Shown one piece after another: positions 17,526 through 27,852 of a stretch of DNA of 49,065 bases. A model generated the notes under the pieces. It saw only the letters and a list, made by a program, of their open reading frames with translations, did no database searches and was not told the DNA's origin. Numbering within the stretch: position 1 is the first letter of the stretch; each line of letters starts with the position of its first letter. Position numbers and translations under genes: made by a program. The stretch spans positions 1 through 49,065 of the forward strand of contig PAKT01000028.1 in NCBI GenBank assembly GCA_002710725.1, read 5' to 3'. The DNA is from Spongiibacteraceae bacterium (GTDB lineage: Bacteria > Pseudomonadota > Gammaproteobacteria > Pseudomonadales > Spongiibacteraceae).

Positions 17526-19853
17526 TTACCGGAAAACCGTCGCTTGAGTCTGTGCGGAAGCCGTTTCTGTGGTTTCCAGCAGCTCGACGATGAGGCGTTT
17601 AAGCGTCTGACCGGCTGACGGACGGGCCATGACTCGAAATGGGGCGTGCGCCGCCGCCGGAAATTCACGGTTGCTCTCCTGAAGGAAAATGGTGGCCGGC
17701 GGTGGCAATTGGCTGGCACTGGCCTCTTCGTGCAGGCGATGATTCAGGCTGATGGGCCTGTCGATGGTGTCGCTGATCAGTACGATGTCGATCGGGGTCT
17801 TGAACAGACACTGATTGCGGCTCAGGGCGATGGCCTGTTGCCGGGTGTGGGCGATAAAACAGATCATCCCCCACTGTTCGCACAGCTTTTTCTGCTGCAT
17901 GGCAAAGGTACGATTTGGTTCGACGATCAGGATGCGTCGGAAACGAAGCTGCAACAGTTTTGGTAGCCGCTGCTGGTGCTTCCACTCCGACAACGGCAGA
18001 GAGACTTCAATAAACTGATTGTCACCAATGGAGTGCAGCCGCAGATCGCCGTTCAAGGCTTCAAGCAACTGGCTGGCCAGCTCTGCCCGAGTGTGGATAG
18101 CGTGATCGGCAGTGAGCCCCGGGGCGCGGGGCTGAACTAGGCTGAGGGCCTTTTTACCCTGGTAGCGAAGCTCAAGCCAGAGGCTATCGCGCCATTCGAT
18201 CTGCAGCGCCAGGCCGGTTTCCCGGCTGTGGTGGCTGGCGACCAGAATGATATGCAGCAAAAACTGGCGCAACCGGCCTGGGTCGCCGATAACCTGCTCC
18301 GGCAATGTCACTTCCGGGTTCTGCCACAGCAGTTCCGACTGATGGGATTCGACAATGTCCTGTAGCAACGGGCGCAGCTCGTACAGCAGTTCGGGGGTGG
18401 TGGCGGACACGGTCGCCAGCGGAGGGTGAGACAGCACATTTTCGATAAAGCCCAGCATTTCCTGGCTGGCGCTTTGCAGGCTGTTGACGTAGTCCCTTTG
18501 CTGGGGCGTGAGCTGCGAGTTTTTGAGCATTTCAGCGGTGCCAAAAATAGCGCTGAGGGGCGTCATCAAATCGCGGTTGATGCGGCGCAGAGATTCATTG
18601 CCGCCACGGCTTTCCGCTTCCAGCGCAGCGACATGCAGCCGGTGCTCAAAGCGCTGCTGGGCCCGGTTCTGGTGATACACGCCGTAGATAGTGGTGAGCA
18701 TCAGCACTTCCACCGCGGTGCCTAGCAGCATGATCAGGTTGATGGTTTCCAGACTGGCGTCGACATGAAGGTAAATCAGCACGACCAACGCCACAAACAG
18801 GATCAGCCAGGCGCGGGAGAACAGGTAGTAATAAGTGACCGTATCCTGATATTTCAGATAGGTTTGCAGGGCGCGCAGTGTGACGATGGCGGAGCTCAGA
18901 CCCACAACAATGAGCATTATCGGAAGGCTGCTGCTTACCGGCAGAAAGATGGCAGCGACTCCGGCCAGGGCATTCACTGTCAGCAGGCTTATGAGCATGG
19001 CATCGTGCCGCTGGTGTCGTCGCGAGGGCTGAAACCTTTCAGACAGCAGTGTAGCCAGAAACATGCTGAGATGGGTCAGGCTGATAAAAGCCGGGTTCCC
19101 AAACAGGGAAGACGCTTGGGCGTGCAGGGCAATATAGCCCCAGGAGGCCCCAATCGTCAGCATGTTGCAGATGGCATAGAGTCCCATCAACAAAAAGATA
19201 CGCGAGGGCGGCAATACCAGAGCCATTGCCTGGTTGGCGATGGCCAATGCCAGCAACAGCCCCACCCCGACGCCATTGCCGAATAGTTCATAGCGAAACT
19301 CCGTCAGGAAAGGGTGAAGGTCCGTAAGCTTGGGGGTCAGCAGCACCTTGCCCTGATTGTCGAGCGCCAGGTAGTAAAGCTGCTGGCTGTGCGGCTCGAC
19401 GCTGAGGATAAATAATTGTGGTGTGCGCAGGATGCCGGCGTTGTAGACCTTGGCAATTTCAGTACCGTCGTGGCGAAAAAGCCGCGCCGAGTCAATTTCG
19501 GCAGGGCTGAGGTGCAAAATGGCATAGCGCTGTTTGGCCTGATCATTGGCAAGGCCAAAGCGGAGCCAATAGCGGCCTTTGCTGAAGTCCAGCCTGAGAT
19601 CACCGGTTTGCGCCTGGCGGAAGCGGGGTTGATTGTCGCTGAGATCGGCAATCGTCAGTGTTGCGTCGGCATCGAGCAGGATATCGACCTGCTCTTTGAT
19701 TGGAAGCTCGAAGCCGCCTGAGCCCAGGCGCAATAGGTCCGCGGCCTGCAGCGAGCCGGGCAGAAACAGCAGCAGGAAGAGCCAGAAAAACCTAGCTCTG
19801 CTGCTCCCGAGCAATCGCCCGATAGGCGATATCCTTGCGGTAGAAAACACCAT
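17526..19853 (-). CDS. RetS-like 7TMR-DISM hybrid sensor with degenerate kinase and receiver
   Basis: About 775 residues: signal peptide ([15 protein letters not shown]), periplasmic 7TMR-DISM extracellular domain (about 40-180), seven-helix membrane region (about 190-395), coiled linker, histidine-kinase-like region (about 420-625) and one receiver-like domain (about 638-758). Its place beside purD matches retS of P. aeruginosa, which restrains GacS. Key residues are replaced: the phospho-acceptor His is Arg427 (RDLMTPL), the ATP-binding N-box asparagine is Val537, the DxGxG and GLGL boxes are missing, the receiver acid pair is Glu-Pro (ILIVEPN), the phosphorylated Asp is Ser693 and the conserved Lys is Arg. 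A signalling role through protein contact is inferred. The ATG start overlaps purD by 62 bases; a TTG at 19814 is possible. Confidence 0.85.
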   Translation of the reverse strand: MVFSTARISPIGRLLGSSRARFFWLFLLLFLPGSLQAADLLRLGSGGFELPIKEQVDILLDADATLTIADLSDNQPRFRQAQTGDLRLDFSKGRYWLRFGLANDQAKQRYAILHLSPAEIDSARLFRHDGTEIAKVYNAGILRTPQLFILSVEPHSQQLYYLALDNQGKVLLTPKLTDLHPFLTEFRYELFGNGVGVGLLLALAIANQAMALVLPPSRIFLLMGLYAICNMLTIGASWGYIALHAQASSLFGNPAFISLTHLSMFLATLLSERFQPSRRHQRHDAMLISLLTVNALAGVAAIFLPVSSSLPIMLIVVGLSSAIVTLRALQTYLKYQDTVTYYYLFSRAWLILFVALVVLIYLHVDASLETINLIMLLGTAVEVLMLTTIYGVYHQNRAQQRFEHRLHVAALEAESRGGNESLRRINRDLMTPLSAIFGTAEMLKNSQLTPQQRDYVNSLQSASQEMLGFIENVLSHPPLATVSATTPELLYELRPLLQDIVESHQSELLWQNPEVTLPEQVIGDPGRLRQFLLHIILVASHHSRETGLALQIEWRDSLWLELRYQGKKALSLVQPRAPGLTADHAIHTRAELASQLLEALNGDLRLHSIGDNQFIEVSLPLSEWKHQQRLPKLLQLRFRRILIVEPNRTFAMQQKKLCEQWGMICFIAHTRQQAIALSRNQCLFKTPIDIVLISDTIDRPISLNHRLHEEASASQLPPPATIFLQESNREFPAAAHAPFRVMARPSAGQTLKRLIVELLETTETASAQTQATVFR

Positions 19854-21081
19854 CCCAGGCGATCTTCCCGGTCAATTGATAGGCTTTTTGCTGGGCTTCG
19901 GTCACGCTGTGGCCGAGTGCGGTGGCGCACAGTACCCGTCCGCCGCTGGTTACAACCTGCTCACCCTGCAGCGCTGTGCCGGCGTGGAATATTTTTGCTG
20001 TGGCATCACCGGCTTCGTCCGGCAGGGAAATGACTTTGCCTTTTTCGTAACTACCGGGGTAACCGCCTGCTGCCAGCACCACACCAACGGCCTGACGCTC
20101 ATCCCATTGGGCCGTGGTGGTGTCGAGCTTGCCGGCGAGAGCCTGTTGGATCAGTTCGACCAGATCTGATTGCAGTCGCAACATGATGGGCTGGGTTTCC
20201 GGGTCGCCAAAGCGGCAGTTGAACTCGATGACTTTGGGTTCGCCCTGGTCCGTAATCATCAGGCCGGCGTAGAGGAAGCCGACATAGCGATGACCTTCGC
20301 TGGCCATACCCTGTACTGTCGGCATGATCACCTGGTCCATGATGCGATCGTGAATATCCGGGGTAACGACTGGTGCCGGCGAATAGGCGCCCATGCCGCC
20401 GGTGTTGGGGCCGGTATCGCCGTCGCCAACGCGCTTGTGATCCTGACTGGTCGCCATGGGCAACACGTTTTCGCCGTCGACCAGTACGATAAAGCTGGCT
20501 TCTTCGCCTTCCAGAAACTCTTCAATGACAACCCGGCAGCCGGCGTCGCCAAAGGCGTTACCCGACAGCATATCGCGCACGGCTTCTTCGGCCTGCTCGA
20601 GGGTTTCCGCCACAATCACCCCTTTGCCTGCGGCGAGACCGTCCGCCTTGACTACAATGGGAGCGCCTTTTTCACGCAGATAAGCGAGCGCGGGATCCAC
20701 TTCGGTGAAGTTCTGGTAACTGCCGGTGGGAATGTTGTGGCGCGCCAGAAAGTCCTTGGTAAAAGCTTTTGAGCCTTCCAGCTGGGCGGCACCCTTGCTG
20801 GGGCCGAAGCAGGGCAGGTTGCGCGCCTCGAAAAAGTCGACCACACCGCCGACCAGCGGGCCTTCCGGGCCGACGATGGTCAGGCCGACCTGATTCTGCT
20901 CGGCAAAATCCGCCAGCGCGGCAAAGTCCATCACGTCGATAGCGACGTTTTTCATCTTTTCTTCGCGGGCGGTGCCGGCATTGCCGGGCGCTACGAAGAC
21001 GGTGTTTACCTTGGCAGATTGGGCTGCCTTCCAGGCGAGGGCGTGTTCGCGACCGCCACCGCCAATGATGAGAACGTTCAT
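19792..21081 (-). CDS. purD: Phosphoribosylamine-glycine ligase PurD
   Basis: ATP-dependent condensation of phosphoribosylamine with glycine, step two of purine synthesis. The 429-residue ATP-grasp enzyme starts MNVLIIGGGGREHALAWKA and carries FGPSKGAAQLEGSKAF, PIVVKADGLAAGKGVIVA, GFLYAGLMI and EFNCRFGDPETQ. Length is typical. It follows purH with 69 bases between, which hold repeat copy B, and its 3' end runs into the RetS-like gene. Confidence 0.97.
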   Translation of the reverse strand: MNVLIIGGGGREHALAWKAAQSAKVNTVFVAPGNAGTAREEKMKNVAIDVMDFAALADFAEQNQVGLTIVGPEGPLVGGVVDFFEARNLPCFGPSKGAAQLEGSKAFTKDFLARHNIPTGSYQNFTEVDPALAYLREKGAPIVVKADGLAAGKGVIVAETLEQAEEAVRDMLSGNAFGDAGCRVVIEEFLEGEEASFIVLVDGENVLPMATSQDHKRVGDGDTGPNTGGMGAYSPAPVVTPDIHDRIMDQVIMPTVQGMASEGHRYVGFLYAGLMITDQGEPKVIEFNCRFGDPETQPIMLRLQSDLVELIQQALAGKLDTTTAQWDERQAVGVVLAAGGYPGSYEKGKVISLPDEAGDATAKIFHAGTALQGEQVVTSGGRVLCATALGHSVTEAQQKAYQLTGKIAWDGVFYRKDIAYRAIAREQQS

Positions 21082-21115
21082 AGAGTCCTTTTTTAGCGCT
21101 ATGAGTTAGATACTG

Positions 21116-21143
21116 GTCCGACGTCAGACGTCAGACGTCCGAC
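21116..21143. repeat. GACGTC hairpin repeat, copy B
   Basis: Three overlapping GACGTC palindromes form a unit starting GTCCGACGTCAGACGTC and ending CAGACGTCCGAC, between the purH stop and the purD start. The right flank (ACAATTCAATCAG up to the stop codon) is almost the same as at copy A (ACAATCCCATCAG), so the conserved element extends to the stop of the neighbouring minus-strand gene. Confidence 0.8.
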
Positions 21144-21150
21144 AATTCAA

Positions 21151-22728
21151 TCAGTGCCGGAAATGGCGCATGCCGGTAAAGACCATGGCCATGCCATGCT
21201 CGTCAGCGGCGGCGATGACTTCTTCATCGCGAATCGATCCGCCGGGCTGAATCACACAGGCGATGCCGACATTGGCGGCATTATCAATGCCGTCGCGGAA
21301 GGGGAAGAAGGCGTCTGAGGCCATCACCGACCCTTTAACTTCCAGCTTGGCATGCTCTGCCTTGATGGCGGCAATACGGGCGGAGTTGACCCGGCTCATC
21401 TGGCCGGCACCGACACCGATGGTGCGACCGTCGCGACCGTAAACAATGGCGTTGGACTTGACCATCTTGGCGACCTTCCAGGTGAACAGCAGGTCGCGGA
21501 TTTCCGCCTCCGTGGGCTGGCGCTTGCTGACCACTTGCAGGTCAGCGGCGCCGACCATACCCAGATCTCGATCCTGCAGCAGCAGGCCACCATTGACGCG
21601 TTTGTAATCGAGGGCGGCCTGGTTTGCCTGCCATTGACCGCATTCCAGCAGGCGCACGTTTTTCTTTGCCGCAACAGCTGTTACAGCCTCGGCGCTGATA
21701 GCGGGGGCGATAATGACTTCGACGAACTGACGCTCGCAGATAGCGCTGGCGGTTGCGGCGTCGAGCTCGCGGTTAAAGGCGATAATACCGCCAAAGGCGG
21801 ATTCCGGATCGGTTTCGAAGGCCTTGTCGTAGGCTTCCAGCAAGCTGGCGGCCACAGCAACGCCACAGGGGTTGGCGTGCTTGACGATAACGCAGGCGGG
21901 CTCGTCAAACAGTTTGACGGTTTCCAGCGCCGCATCGGTGTCGGCAATATTGTTGTAGGACAGTTCTTTGCCTTGCAGTTGCCTGGCAGTGGCGATGGTG
22001 CCCGCCGCCGGGTTTTTCTCTATATAGAAAGCGCTGCGCTGGTGGGAGTTTTCGCCGTAGCGCAGCTCCTGCTGCTTGGTGAAGTTGGCGTTGAAGGTGC
22101 GCGGGAAACCCTCGCTGCCGCCGTCCACTTTCTGGCCGAAGTAGTTGGCGATGGCGCTGTCGTAGGCCGCGGTGTGTTCGTAGGCCTTGATCGCCAGGTC
22201 AAAGCGGGTGCTGTAGAGCGTGGCGCCGTCGTTGGCGTCCAGTTCGTCGAGGATCCGCTGGTAGTCTGAGGCATTGACCACGATGTTCACGTCGCGGTGG
22301 TTTTTGGCCGCTGCGCGAACCATGGTCGGCCCGCCAATATCGATATTCTCAATGGCATCTTCCAGCGAGCAGTCGGGCTTGGCCACGGTCTGCTCGAAGG
22401 GGTAGAGGTTGACCACCACCATATCGATGGCCTCGATACCGTGCTCTCCCATGATGGCCTCATCAGTGCCGCGTCGACCGAGGATGCCGCCGTGTACTTT
22501 CGGGTGCAGGGTTTTAACCCGGCCGTCCATCATCTCGGGGAAACCGGTGTAGTCAGACACTTCGGTCACATCCAGACCGTTTTCCTGCAGCAGGCGGAAG
22601 GTGCCGCCGGTCGACAGCAGTTCAACACCGCGTTGGCGCAGGGCGCTGGCGAATTCGACGATTCCGGATTTGTCGGAAACACTGATAAGGGCCCGTTTTA
22701 CCGGGCGAGGTAGTTCAGCTGTGCTCAT
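21151..22728 (-). CDS. purH: Bifunctional AICAR transformylase/IMP cyclohydrolase PurH
   Basis: Catalyses the last two steps of IMP synthesis. The 525 residues contain the N-terminal cyclohydrolase domain ([43 protein letters not shown]) and the C-terminal transformylase domain with [12 protein letters not shown], the catalytic Lys-His of [12 protein letters not shown], and [11 protein letters not shown] near the end. The ATG start is 57 bases after fis. The fis-purH-purD order is shared with Pseudomonas. Confidence 0.97.
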   Translation of the reverse strand: MSTAELPRPVKRALISVSDKSGIVEFASALRQRGVELLSTGGTFRLLQENGLDVTEVSDYTGFPEMMDGRVKTLHPKVHGGILGRRGTDEAIMGEHGIEAIDMVVVNLYPFEQTVAKPDCSLEDAIENIDIGGPTMVRAAAKNHRDVNIVVNASDYQRILDELDANDGATLYSTRFDLAIKAYEHTAAYDSAIANYFGQKVDGGSEGFPRTFNANFTKQQELRYGENSHQRSAFYIEKNPAAGTIATARQLQGKELSYNNIADTDAALETVKLFDEPACVIVKHANPCGVAVAASLLEAYDKAFETDPESAFGGIIAFNRELDAATASAICERQFVEVIIAPAISAEAVTAVAAKKNVRLLECGQWQANQAALDYKRVNGGLLLQDRDLGMVGAADLQVVSKRQPTEAEIRDLLFTWKVAKMVKSNAIVYGRDGRTIGVGAGQMSRVNSARIAAIKAEHAKLEVKGSVMASDAFFPFRDGIDNAANVGIACVIQPGGSIRDEEVIAAADEHGMAMVFTGMRHFRH

Positions 22729-22784
22729 TGAGGCTCAGATACCCTTAAGGTTGCAGATTGAGAAAGTGGTGTATCGCAGAGGGC

Positions 22785-23090
22785 TTAAAGCAGCCCGTAT
22801 TTCTTCAGTTTCTTGCGCAGCGTGCCGCGGTTCAGGCCAAGTACCTGAGAGGCGCGGGTCTGGTTGTTGCGCGTATAGCTCATCACTTTTTCCAGCAGCG
22901 GCGCTTCCACTTCTGACAGAACCATTTCATAGACGTCAGTTACGTCCTGGCCATCGAGCTGGTCGAAGTAGTTTTTTACGGCAATAGCCACGCTTTCGCG
23001 CAGTGAATGCGATTCGGCGATGGTGGCGAAGGTTTCAGTGCTGGCGGGCGTTTCCACCAGCTCCAGTTTGGTTTCTGCACTAGCGTTCAT
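22785..23090 (-). CDS. fis: Nucleoid-associated regulator Fis
   Basis: DNA-bending protein that activates rRNA promoters and shapes the nucleoid in fast growth. The 101 residues end in the highly conserved helix-turn-helix [21 protein letters not shown], preceded by the dimer helices ([14 protein letters not shown]). The N-terminal 20 residues differ from the E. coli protein. It overlaps dusB by four bases (ATGA), the standard dusB-fis operon, and therefore uses the dusB promoter. Confidence 0.97.
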   Translation of the reverse strand: MNASAETKLELVETPASTETFATIAESHSLRESVAIAVKNYFDQLDGQDVTDVYEMVLSEVEAPLLEKVMSYTRNNQTRASQVLGLNRGTLRKKLKKYGLL

Positions 23091-24082
23091 GCGGCTTTAT
23101 CCCCTGTTTTATAAGCTGACCACCCAGCCGCGAGGCGGTGGATGGTATCGATCTGTGCGCTGGCGTCAGTCAGGCTGTTGAAGTGACTGCGAGCTGCATC
23201 GCTGTCTGCCAGATTCTGCAGATACCACGACACATGCTTGCGGGCGATCTTCAGGCCCTGACGTTCGCCGTAAAAGTCGTGAAGGGCGCTCAAGTGGCGG
23301 AGCATGGTGTCAAACAGCTCCGTCGGCGTAACGCCCTCCCGTTGCTCACCGCTTGCCAGATAATGATTGATCTCACGAAACAGCCAGGGGCTTCCCTGGG
23401 CCCCTCGACCGATCATTACTCCGTCGGCACCGGTGTAATCCAATACTGCCCTGGCCTGCTCGGGCGAGGTGATATCGCCATTGGCAAAGACCGGCAGGCT
23501 CACGCTCTGTTTAATCGCTGCAATGGTGTCGTACTCCACTGCACCGTGATAACGGCAGGCGCGGGTGCGGCCGTGCACTGCCAGCGACTGGATGCCGCTG
23601 TCTTCGGCAATACGGGCAATGTCCACGCCATTGCGGTGTTCTGGCGACCAGCCGGTGCGGAACTTGAGCGTTACCGGCACCTCAACCGCTGCGACCACCG
23701 CCTGCAGGATATCCCGCACCAGCTGCGGATCGCGCAGCAGCGCGGACCCTGCGTCCCGCTTGCAAACCTTTTTCGCCGGGCAGCCCATGTTGATATCGAT
23801 GATATCGGCGCCCAGTGACTCGTTGTAGCGTGCAGCCTCGGCCATGGCCTGTGGCTCGGCCCCGGCAATCTGAACCACCCGCAGGTGCTCGGACTCATCC
23901 TGGGCCAGGCGCAATCGCGTTTTGCGACTGTCGCGTAATTCGGAGTTGCTGATCACCATCTCTGACGTTGTCAGGCTGGCGCCGAATTCCCGGCACAGGC
24001 GGCGAAAAGGCAAATCGGTCACCCCCGCCATTGGAGCGAGAACAGCCCGGCCTGCCAAGGAGAAGCGGCCAATCCGAATCAT
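23087..24082 (-). CDS. dusB: tRNA-dihydrouridine synthase DusB
   Basis: FMN- and NADPH-dependent reduction of uridines in the tRNA D-loop. The 331-residue protein begins [27 protein letters not shown], with the catalytic cysteine motif [36 protein letters not shown] and [13 protein letters not shown]. It is the promoter-proximal gene of dusB-fis. Confidence 0.96.
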   Translation of the reverse strand: MIRIGRFSLAGRAVLAPMAGVTDLPFRRLCREFGASLTTSEMVISNSELRDSRKTRLRLAQDESEHLRVVQIAGAEPQAMAEAARYNESLGADIIDINMGCPAKKVCKRDAGSALLRDPQLVRDILQAVVAAVEVPVTLKFRTGWSPEHRNGVDIARIAEDSGIQSLAVHGRTRACRYHGAVEYDTIAAIKQSVSLPVFANGDITSPEQARAVLDYTGADGVMIGRGAQGSPWLFREINHYLASGEQREGVTPTELFDTMLRHLSALHDFYGERQGLKIARKHVSWYLQNLADSDAARSHFNSLTDASAQIDTIHRLAAGWSAYKTGDKAA

Positions 24083-24130
24083 GGTCGGGTCCCTTGGAGC
24101 ACAATAAAAGACAACGAAAAGTGAGGCGCA

Positions 24131-24158
24131 ATCATACTCCCTTGCGCGAGGTCGTTAA
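24131..24158 (-). promoter_or_regulatory. Candidate sigma70 promoter of dusB-fis with GC-rich discriminator
   Basis: Read on the minus strand, TTAACG (24158-24153) and TATGAT (24136-24131) are 16 bases apart, followed by TGCGCCTCAC. A GC-rich stretch right after the -10 element is typical of stringently controlled promoters, as at E. coli fis. The start would be near 24124, about 40 bases before the dusB ATG. Confidence 0.6.
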
Positions 24159-24218
24159 AGGCTTGTGTTTATCTTTTGATCAATGTAGGAGGGGCGAGAT
24201 TGGGCCGGTTTTAGCGGG

Positions 24219-25382
24219 TCAGGAACCGCCGGAATCCTCGGTTGGGAGAAAGCGCATCTCGTAATTGACGGCGTTGCTGCCCGGGTCGGCAATGCTGATA
24301 TTGATGCGCACGCTCTGGCCTACAGGCATCAGCTTTACGCCGCGCAGCTCGCCTGCGAGGTATTCATCGGGCAAAAATGCGCGACTGGCGACGATATTGC
24401 CGCGATCGTTGCGGAAAACCAGTTCGATCTGGGGAAAGGGCTGTTCGAAAGCCGCGCGGTTAAGGATAAGCGTATCTACCAGCAGGCTGTCGGCGTAGCG
24501 GGGGTGGGACATAATATTCAGGCCGAGTGACTCGATGCGCGCCAGATTGCGCGGTGGCGGCAATTCGCAGCGGCGCTCACCCCAGACCCAATTGATCACC
24601 TTGCAGGTTTCGGTCAGGGCGTTGCGATAGCGGGACTGGGCCAGCTTGTCGAAATTGGCATAGACGACCTGGCCCGCCAGAGCTGCGGCGGCCAGCAGGC
24701 AGAGCAGAGTCCAGCCGAGCTGGCGGCGATCCACTTGTATGCGGCGGCGTTGGTGAGCGACCAGTGCATCAAACTCGTCTTCGCTGGCACGCGGTTCCCC
24801 ATCGGCGGTGTCTGCTTCCCCGGCTTGATACTCGGGCTGGTCGATAGCCTCGGGTTCTGAAGCTGTCGGCGTCGTGTCGGCAAAATGGTCGTCAGCGGGG
24901 TCGTCGGAGTCATTTGTCGGCGCTTGCTCAAAAGTCGACGCCACAGTCTCGGAAGGTTCATTTGCCGTGGCTGAAGGCTCGTCCAATACCACCATGGGGT
25001 CATCAGGCGTGGGGGCATCAGGAATAGGAGCATCGGCGTCGTCAGCAGCTGTCGCTGAGGCCGTGATATCTTCCTGTTCGCCGGCGACGGTCTGTTCTTC
25101 TGGCGTTTTGTCAGTTGTTTGCCATTCTTTGCCGGAAGGCCTGTCTTCGACTTCCGACAGGTCATTGGCCTCTTCTTCCGGCAGCGGGCTGTTGTCGTCG
25201 AAGCGCGGCTCGGGATCGGGAATGGCTGGCTGGGCAGGCGTTGGGTCAACCCAGTTTTCAGTGGCGTTAAAGACTTCCAGGCAGGCACCGCATCGCACCC
25301 GCCCACGCGCTGTCGCCAATTGCGAGTCGGTAACGCGAAAGCTGGTCTGGCAGTGGGGGCAGCGCGTGGCCCGGTTGGCCAT
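24219..25382 (-). CDS. Zinc-ribbon (MJ0042) and DUF3426 membrane protein
   Basis: A 387-residue single-pass membrane protein of unknown function. The N-terminus is an MJ0042-type zinc ribbon with CPHC at 8-11 and CGAC at 31-34. A long acidic, Pro/Thr-rich disordered linker (about 45-205) follows, then a basic patch and one membrane helix (LLCLLAAAALAGQVVY), placing the ribbon and linker in the cytoplasm. The C-terminal DUF3426 domain (about 260-380) would be periplasmic. The gene lies between prmA and dusB, where Pseudomonas also has a DUF3426 gene. ATG follows AGGAG. Confidence 0.88.
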   Translation of the reverse strand: MANRATRCPHCQTSFRVTDSQLATARGRVRCGACLEVFNATENWVDPTPAQPAIPDPEPRFDDNSPLPEEEANDLSEVEDRPSGKEWQTTDKTPEEQTVAGEQEDITASATAADDADAPIPDAPTPDDPMVVLDEPSATANEPSETVASTFEQAPTNDSDDPADDHFADTTPTASEPEAIDQPEYQAGEADTADGEPRASEDEFDALVAHQRRRIQVDRRQLGWTLLCLLAAAALAGQVVYANFDKLAQSRYRNALTETCKVINWVWGERRCELPPPRNLARIESLGLNIMSHPRYADSLLVDTLILNRAAFEQPFPQIELVFRNDRGNIVASRAFLPDEYLAGELRGVKLMPVGQSVRINISIADPGSNAVNYEMRFLPTEDSGGS

Positions 25383-25467
25383 GGAGGCTCCTGAAGTGTT
25401 TAATTTTTCAGCATTTTAAGCGAAACGCAGTCTAAGACAAACTTGTTACTTCTGTCAGATAAGCAGA

Positions 25468-26370
25468 TCAGGTTTTTTGCTGAAAACGTTCATTGCGCAC
25501 TCCGGCGATACAACACCAGTCGTCCTTGCTGGTGACCGTCAGGTCGTCAAACCACTCACTGTAGTGTTTGCGCAGGGTTTCGGCTTGCTCCGCCAGTATG
25601 CCGGACAGGGCAATGCGACCACCGGGCTCGAGATAGGCAGCCAGCCGTGGTGCCAGCTCCATCAGCGGGCCGGCGAGTATGTTGGCAACCACTACATCGG
25701 CCTTGCCGGTCCGGTCGGCTTTGTCAGGCAAGTCGCAATGCAGACGTTCGTCGCCGAGTTTGTTGCGCGCAAGATTGTCGCGGGTGGCAATCAGCGCCTG
25801 GGGATCATTGTCGATGGCGGTGACCTGAGCCGCGCCGAGCAGCAGGGCGGCGATGCCGAGAATGCCAGAGCCGCAGCCGTAATCGACCACGTGGCAATCG
25901 CTGAGTGGCTGACTGTCCAGCCACTGCAGGCAGAGAAAAGTGGTGGGGTGGGTGCCGGTGCCGAAGGCGAGGCCGGGGTCCAGCAACAGGTTGACGGCCT
26001 TTGGGTCAACCGGCTCGCGCCAGCTGGGGCAGATCCACAGGCGCTCCCCGCACTGGATCGGCTGGAAGTGGCTCATCCATTCCCGTTCCCAATCTTTGTC
26101 TTCGAGTATTTCAATACGGTGGGGCGGCAGGGGCGCCGGGTAGTTGCGGGTGAGCGCCTCGACCACGCTGTCCATATCGGTCGCGGCGTCAAACAGCCCG
26201 GTGACGCGAGTGCGGTTCCACACCGGTCGCTCATTCAGGCCGGGCTCATACAGGGGCTGATCGGCGTTGTCCTCGAGGGTTACGGCGGCCGCGCCCAGTT
26301 CCAGCAGGGCGTCTTCGAGGGCTTCGGCGTTGTCGCGATCAGCATCCAGCTTTAGTTGTAACCAGGGCAT
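25468..26370 (-). CDS. prmA: Ribosomal protein L11 methyltransferase PrmA
   Basis: Trimethylates lysines and the N-terminus of ribosomal protein L11. The 300-residue protein starts MPWLQLKLDADRDNAE, typical of the substrate-recognition domain, and then has the linker and SAM-binding domain: LAFGTGTHPTTFLCLQWL, DYGCGSGILGIAALLLGA, VVANILAGPLMELAP. It follows accC at 105 bases, with repeat copy C between. Confidence 0.96.
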   Translation of the reverse strand: MPWLQLKLDADRDNAEALEDALLELGAAAVTLEDNADQPLYEPGLNERPVWNRTRVTGLFDAATDMDSVVEALTRNYPAPLPPHRIEILEDKDWEREWMSHFQPIQCGERLWICPSWREPVDPKAVNLLLDPGLAFGTGTHPTTFLCLQWLDSQPLSDCHVVDYGCGSGILGIAALLLGAAQVTAIDNDPQALIATRDNLARNKLGDERLHCDLPDKADRTGKADVVVANILAGPLMELAPRLAAYLEPGGRIALSGILAEQAETLRKHYSEWFDDLTVTSKDDWCCIAGVRNERFQQKT

Positions 26371-26435
26371 GGATTGACTCCGGTAGGGGGAAATGCGGCG
26401 ATTGTAACAGTAGCGGCGGCTGCCGTGAGGGGGGA

Positions 26436-26468
26436 GACGTCAGACGTCCGATATCAGACGTCTGACGC
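26436..26468. repeat. GACGTC hairpin repeat, copy C
   Basis: CGTCAGACGTC (26438-26448) and GACGTCTGACG (26457-26467) form a perfect 11-base-pair stem on an eight-base loop. It lies seven bases beyond the accC stop, between accC and prmA. A short common flank (ATTG next to the element on the minus strand) is shared with copies A and B. Confidence 0.82.
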
Positions 26469-26475
26469 AATGGCG

Positions 26476-27816
26476 CTAGTCTTTCAGTTTTTTCTCGAGA
26501 TAGTGGATGGTGACGCCACCCTTGCGGAATTCGCCGTCGCGCACCAGATCCTTGTGCAGGTCGATATTAGTGCGAATGCCGTCAACCACCAGCTCCTCCA
26601 GTGCGTGCTGCATGCGGCTCAGGGCGATTTCCCGGGTTTCCCCGTGGGTAATGACCTTGCCGATCATGGAGTCGTAGTAGGGCGGTACGGTGTAGCCGCT
26701 GTAGAGGTGTGAGTCGACGCGCACACCTAAACCGCCGGGGGCGTGATAATGCTTTATCTTGCCGGGGCAGGGCATAAAGGTTTTCGGGTCTTCGGCGTTG
26801 ATGCGCGCCTCAAAGGCGTGACCGCGCACGATGATATCTTCCTGCTTCAGGCTGAGTTTTTCACCGGCGGCGATGCGCAGCTGCCACTTGATCAGGTCGA
26901 CCCCGGTAATCATTTCGGTCACCGGGTGCTCCACCTGAATGCGGGTGTTCATTTCAATGAAAAAGAACTCGCCATCTTCGTACAGAAACTCAAAGGTTCC
27001 GGCGCCGCGGTAGCCAATCTTGATGCAGGCCTCGACGCAGGAGTTGGCGGTTTTCTCCAGCGCCACCTGATCGATGCAGGGCGGTGGGGCTTCTTCCAGC
27101 ACCTTCTGATGACGGCGTTGCAGTGAACAGTCGCGGCCGTTCAGGTGGATGGCGTTGCCCTGACCGTCGGCCAGCACCTGAATCTCGACGTGGCGGGGTT
27201 TTTCCAGAAATTTTTCCAGATAAACCGTACCATCGCCAAAGGCGGCACTGGCTTCGGACTGGGTGACAAAGACGGCGTTGAGCAGGGCGGCTTCGCTGTG
27301 CACCACGCGCATGCCGCGACCACCGCCGCCGGCAGCGGCTTTGATGATCACCGGGTAGCCGATTTTGCGGGCCACGGCCAGCGTGCGCTCGCCATCGTCG
27401 GTCAAGGGGCCATCGGAACCGGGTACGGTCGGTACGCCGGCTTCTTTCATCGCCCGGATGGCAGAAACCTTGTCGCCCATCAGGCGAATAACGTCCGGCT
27501 TGGGGCCGATAAAGATAAAGCCGCTGTTTTCCACCTGTTCGGCAAAATCGGCATTTTCCGAAAGGAAGCCGTAGCCCGGGTGGATGGCGACGGCGTCGGT
27601 GACTTCGGCGGCGGAAATAATGGCCGGGCCGTTCAGGTAGCTTTGCGTTGATGGAGCGGGGCCGATGCAGACTGATTCGTCTGCCAGGCGCACGTGCATC
27701 AGGTCTTTGTCAGCCTGGGAATGCACGGCAACGGTTTTGATCCCCATTTCCTTGCAGGCGCGGAGAATGCGCAGCGCAATTTCACCGCGGTTGGCAATAA
27801 TGACTTTCTTCAACAT
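26476..27816 (-). CDS. accC: Biotin carboxylase subunit of acetyl-CoA carboxylase AccC
   Basis: Carboxylates the biotin on AccB with bicarbonate and ATP, the first half of malonyl-CoA formation. The 446 residues begin [20 protein letters not shown], with the ATP-grasp glycine-rich loop [12 protein letters not shown], the Lys/His/Glu residues of the active site in EKPRHVEIQ and [14 protein letters not shown], and a C-terminal [12 protein letters not shown]. It is 36 bases after accB, the usual accBC operon. Confidence 0.97.
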   Translation of the reverse strand: MLKKVIIANRGEIALRILRACKEMGIKTVAVHSQADKDLMHVRLADESVCIGPAPSTQSYLNGPAIISAAEVTDAVAIHPGYGFLSENADFAEQVENSGFIFIGPKPDVIRLMGDKVSAIRAMKEAGVPTVPGSDGPLTDDGERTLAVARKIGYPVIIKAAAGGGGRGMRVVHSEAALLNAVFVTQSEASAAFGDGTVYLEKFLEKPRHVEIQVLADGQGNAIHLNGRDCSLQRRHQKVLEEAPPPCIDQVALEKTANSCVEACIKIGYRGAGTFEFLYEDGEFFFIEMNTRIQVEHPVTEMITGVDLIKWQLRIAAGEKLSLKQEDIIVRGHAFEARINAEDPKTFMPCPGKIKHYHAPGGLGVRVDSHLYSGYTVPPYYDSMIGKVITHGETREIALSRMQHALEELVVDGIRTNIDLHKDLVRDGEFRKGGVTIHYLEKKLKD

Positions 27817-27852
27817 GAGGTTGTTTGTCCTGTCGTTGCGCGGGTGTGAGCC

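Noticed and set aside
17504-17719. 72-codon extension of coq7
   Set aside because: Basic, low-complexity translation overlapping the end of the RetS-like gene; ATG at 17503 has a strong ribosome site.
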